A stretch of DNA of 61,943 nt, from contig NZ_JACSKA010000008.1 in the NCBI RefSeq assembly GCF_018617385.1, positions 1 to 61,943 of the forward strand, written 5' to 3'. The notes below the pieces were generated by a model, which did not search any database, was not told the DNA's origin, and was given only the letters and a program-made list of their open reading frames with translations. The position numbers were made by a program, and so were the translations under genes. Position 1 is the first letter of the stretch; each line of letters begins with the position of its first letter. Source of the stretch: Exiguobacterium sp018617385 (GTDB taxonomy: Bacteria > Bacillota > Bacilli > Exiguobacteriales > Exiguobacteriaceae). Shown one piece after another: positions 61,065-61,943 of this stretch.

Positions 61065-61535
61065 ATGAGTTACATATCGAGTCTTAGAGAAGTGATTGGC
61101 AACCGTCCGATCATCAGTGTGGGAGCGACCATTTTGGTCATCAATCAAAAGCAAGAGGTACTGATGCAATTCCGATCGGATACACTTGACTGGGGATTAC
61201 CAGGAGGATCGATGGAGCTCGGGGAAACGTTGGAAGAAGTCGCTGCTAGAGAATTAGAAGAAGAAACAGGACTTCTCGCTGAGCATTTCGAATTAATCCA
61301 AGTCTTTTCCGGTTCAGATGGTTACTTCAAATATCCAAACGGAGACGAGACATACGGTGTCATTCATTTATACCAGGCGAAAGGAGTACATGGAGCGCTC
61401 GCCATGGAAGATGGGGAAAGTTTGGCTCTTGAATACTTTAGTAAAGAGAATCTTCCTAAAAAGATAGAAAAACGAGCTCAAACTTTATTGGATGCGCTTG
61501 GAGATCGATGCTTTGAACGCGAACATTCATTTTGA
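61065..61535 (+). CDS. Nudix hydrolase
   Basis: This 156-residue Nudix enzyme contains the full signature (GGSMELGETLEEVAARELEEETGL, glycine/glutamate pattern GX5EX7REUXEEXGU) near residues 47-70. The substrate is probably a nucleoside diphosphate linked compound; nothing in the sequence narrows it. ATG 61065 follows AAAGGGGGAG. The gene is divergent from the pur operon and may share its PurBox region. Confidence 0.85.
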   Translation: MSYISSLREVIGNRPIISVGATILVINQKQEVLMQFRSDTLDWGLPGGSMELGETLEEVAARELEEETGLLAEHFELIQVFSGSDGYFKYPNGDETYGVIHLYQAKGVHGALAMEDGESLALEYFSKENLPKKIEKRAQTLLDALGDRCFEREHSF

Positions 61536-61540
61536 GACAT

Positions 61541-61573
61541 AAAAAAGCCGTCACGCAGATTGTGTGACGGCTT
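61541..61573 (-). terminator. Terminator of yebG
   Basis: AAGCCGTCACNCA / TGNGTGACGGCTT pairs across a short loop. Read on the minus strand it ends in TTTTTT (As at 61541-61546). The other side lacks a T-run. Confidence 0.75.
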
Positions 61574-61577
61574 GGCA

Positions 61578-61769
61578 TTAGGATTCTTTAGAGACGCATT
61601 CAAATAAAATCGATTGATGGGAATGGACAGGTTCATCTTTGGCTCCCGTTTGCTCAAAGACGGGCTTTTCAATACGGCGTATAGGACGATAACCCATTTC
61701 ATTGATTCGATCTAAACATTCACTGACCGTTTCATTTGGTTCGACATATACTTTGATCTTCTTAGCCAT
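61578..61769 (-). CDS. yebG: YebG, NETI-motif protein
   Basis: This 63-residue protein has the NET[IV] motif (VEPNETVSECLDRINEMGY) that names the family. The function is unknown. The gene lies next to purE in Bacillus and here too, separated by the Nudix gene. It may be transcribed by readthrough from the rRNA region, since it starts only about 50 bp after the rRNA terminator. Start ATG 61769. Confidence 0.82.
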   Translation of the reverse strand: MAKKIKVYVEPNETVSECLDRINEMGYRPIRRIEKPVFEQTGAKDEPVHSHQSILFECVSKES

Positions 61770-61814
61770 TGCTTCTTACGTCCTCTCTTCCACTAAGCTG
61801 AATCGATGATATGA

Positions 61815-61853
61815 AAAAACGGCGGCCCTTGAGCGAATGCTCCAGAACCACCG
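61815..61853 (-). terminator. Terminator of the rRNA operon
   Basis: On the minus strand CGGTGGTTCTGGAGC / GCTCAAGGGCCGCCG forms a long stem followed by TTTTTT, directly after the 5S gene. Confidence 0.85.
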
Positions 61854-61856
61854 TTT

Positions 61857-61943
61857 GCCTGGCAACGTCCTATCCTCACAGGGGGAGATCCCCCAACTAC
61901 TTTCGGCGCTGAGACGCTTAACTTCCGTGTTCGGCATGGGAAC
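61857..61943 (-). rRNA. rrf: 5S ribosomal RNA, 3' part
   Basis: Read on the minus strand, GTTCCCATGCCGAACACGGA, then AGTTAAGCGTCTCAGCGCCG, and the end GGACGTTGCCAGGCA are standard Firmicutes 5S rRNA. About 87 nt are visible; the 5' end lies beyond the right edge. The rest of an rRNA operon is expected further right. Confidence 0.95.

Noticed and set aside
1..61943. CRISPR arrays, tRNA genes, prophage or restriction and toxin-antitoxin systems
   Set aside because: No regularly spaced repeats, cloverleaf-like sequences, phage structural genes or recognised defence genes were seen on reading; tRNA absence was not tested by software.

Overview
The window looks like a chromosome segment of a low-to-mid-GC Gram-positive bacterium of the Exiguobacterium type (Bacillales). 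This is an inference from gene content and order. The right half follows the Bacillus order yebG-purEKBCSQLFMNHD ... yerA-yerC ... pcrB-pcrA-ligA-camS. The left half has a Staphylococcus-like lysine operon (lysC-asd-dapA-dapB-dapH ... alr2-lysA). Regulation is Firmicutes-type throughout: L-box and purine riboswitches, and candidate CtsR, NagR, CcpA, PurR, ArgR and CodY sites.

Layout. 1-87: end of an IS3-family insertion sequence running off the left edge. 109-3700: an arginine/ornithine-type antiporter with paired ARG-box-like operators, an oligopeptide-binding lipoprotein and a small membrane protein. 3.7-5.7 kb: an NhaC-family transporter behind a lysine riboswitch, so a likely lysine transporter. 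5.7-9.4 kb: adenine deaminase, a gamma-carbonic-anhydrase-like protein, a tiny cre-preceded operon and a nitroreductase. 9.4-17.7 kb: an eight-gene lysine/diaminopimelate operon behind a second lysine riboswitch. 17.7-19.3 kb: a GNAT enzyme and an AlaX-type tRNA editing protein. 19.4-23.4 kb: nagR, an LCP cell-wall gene and nagA-nagB with candidate NagR operators. 23.4-29.7 kb: MATE pump, CHAD protein, glutaminase, a 54-residue membrane protein, and a hemY/radical-SAM pair. 29.7-33.3 kb: cbpA-like dnaJ and clpB under a consensus CtsR operator. 33.3-43.9 kb: camS, an LPXTG surface protein, ligA, pcrA, pcrB, a K+ transporter and yerC. An IS relic has split the ligA terminator. 43.9-48.1 kb: yerA and a membrane GGDEF-EAL protein. 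48.2-60.8 kb: the twelve-gene IMP biosynthesis operon behind a guanine-type riboswitch and PurBox-like operators. 60.8-61.9 kb: a Nudix hydrolase, yebG and the 3' end of a 5S rRNA.

How it fits together. Most of the window is metabolic housekeeping under visible cis control. Two L-boxes tie lysine synthesis and uptake together. A purine riboswitch plus a repressor site guards purine synthesis. NagR sites tie the regulator to amino-sugar catabolism.

I found no phage, CRISPR, toxin-antitoxin or defence system. The least ordinary items are: the 61+17-residue translationally coupled pair next to a perfect cre site; the class IV aminotransferase inside the DAP operon; the hemY/radical-SAM pair with a palindrome over its promoter; the IS relic that duplicated a terminator hairpin; and the IS3 end whose inverted repeat buries its own ribosome binding site. 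All assignments come from reading the sequence; no database search was run.
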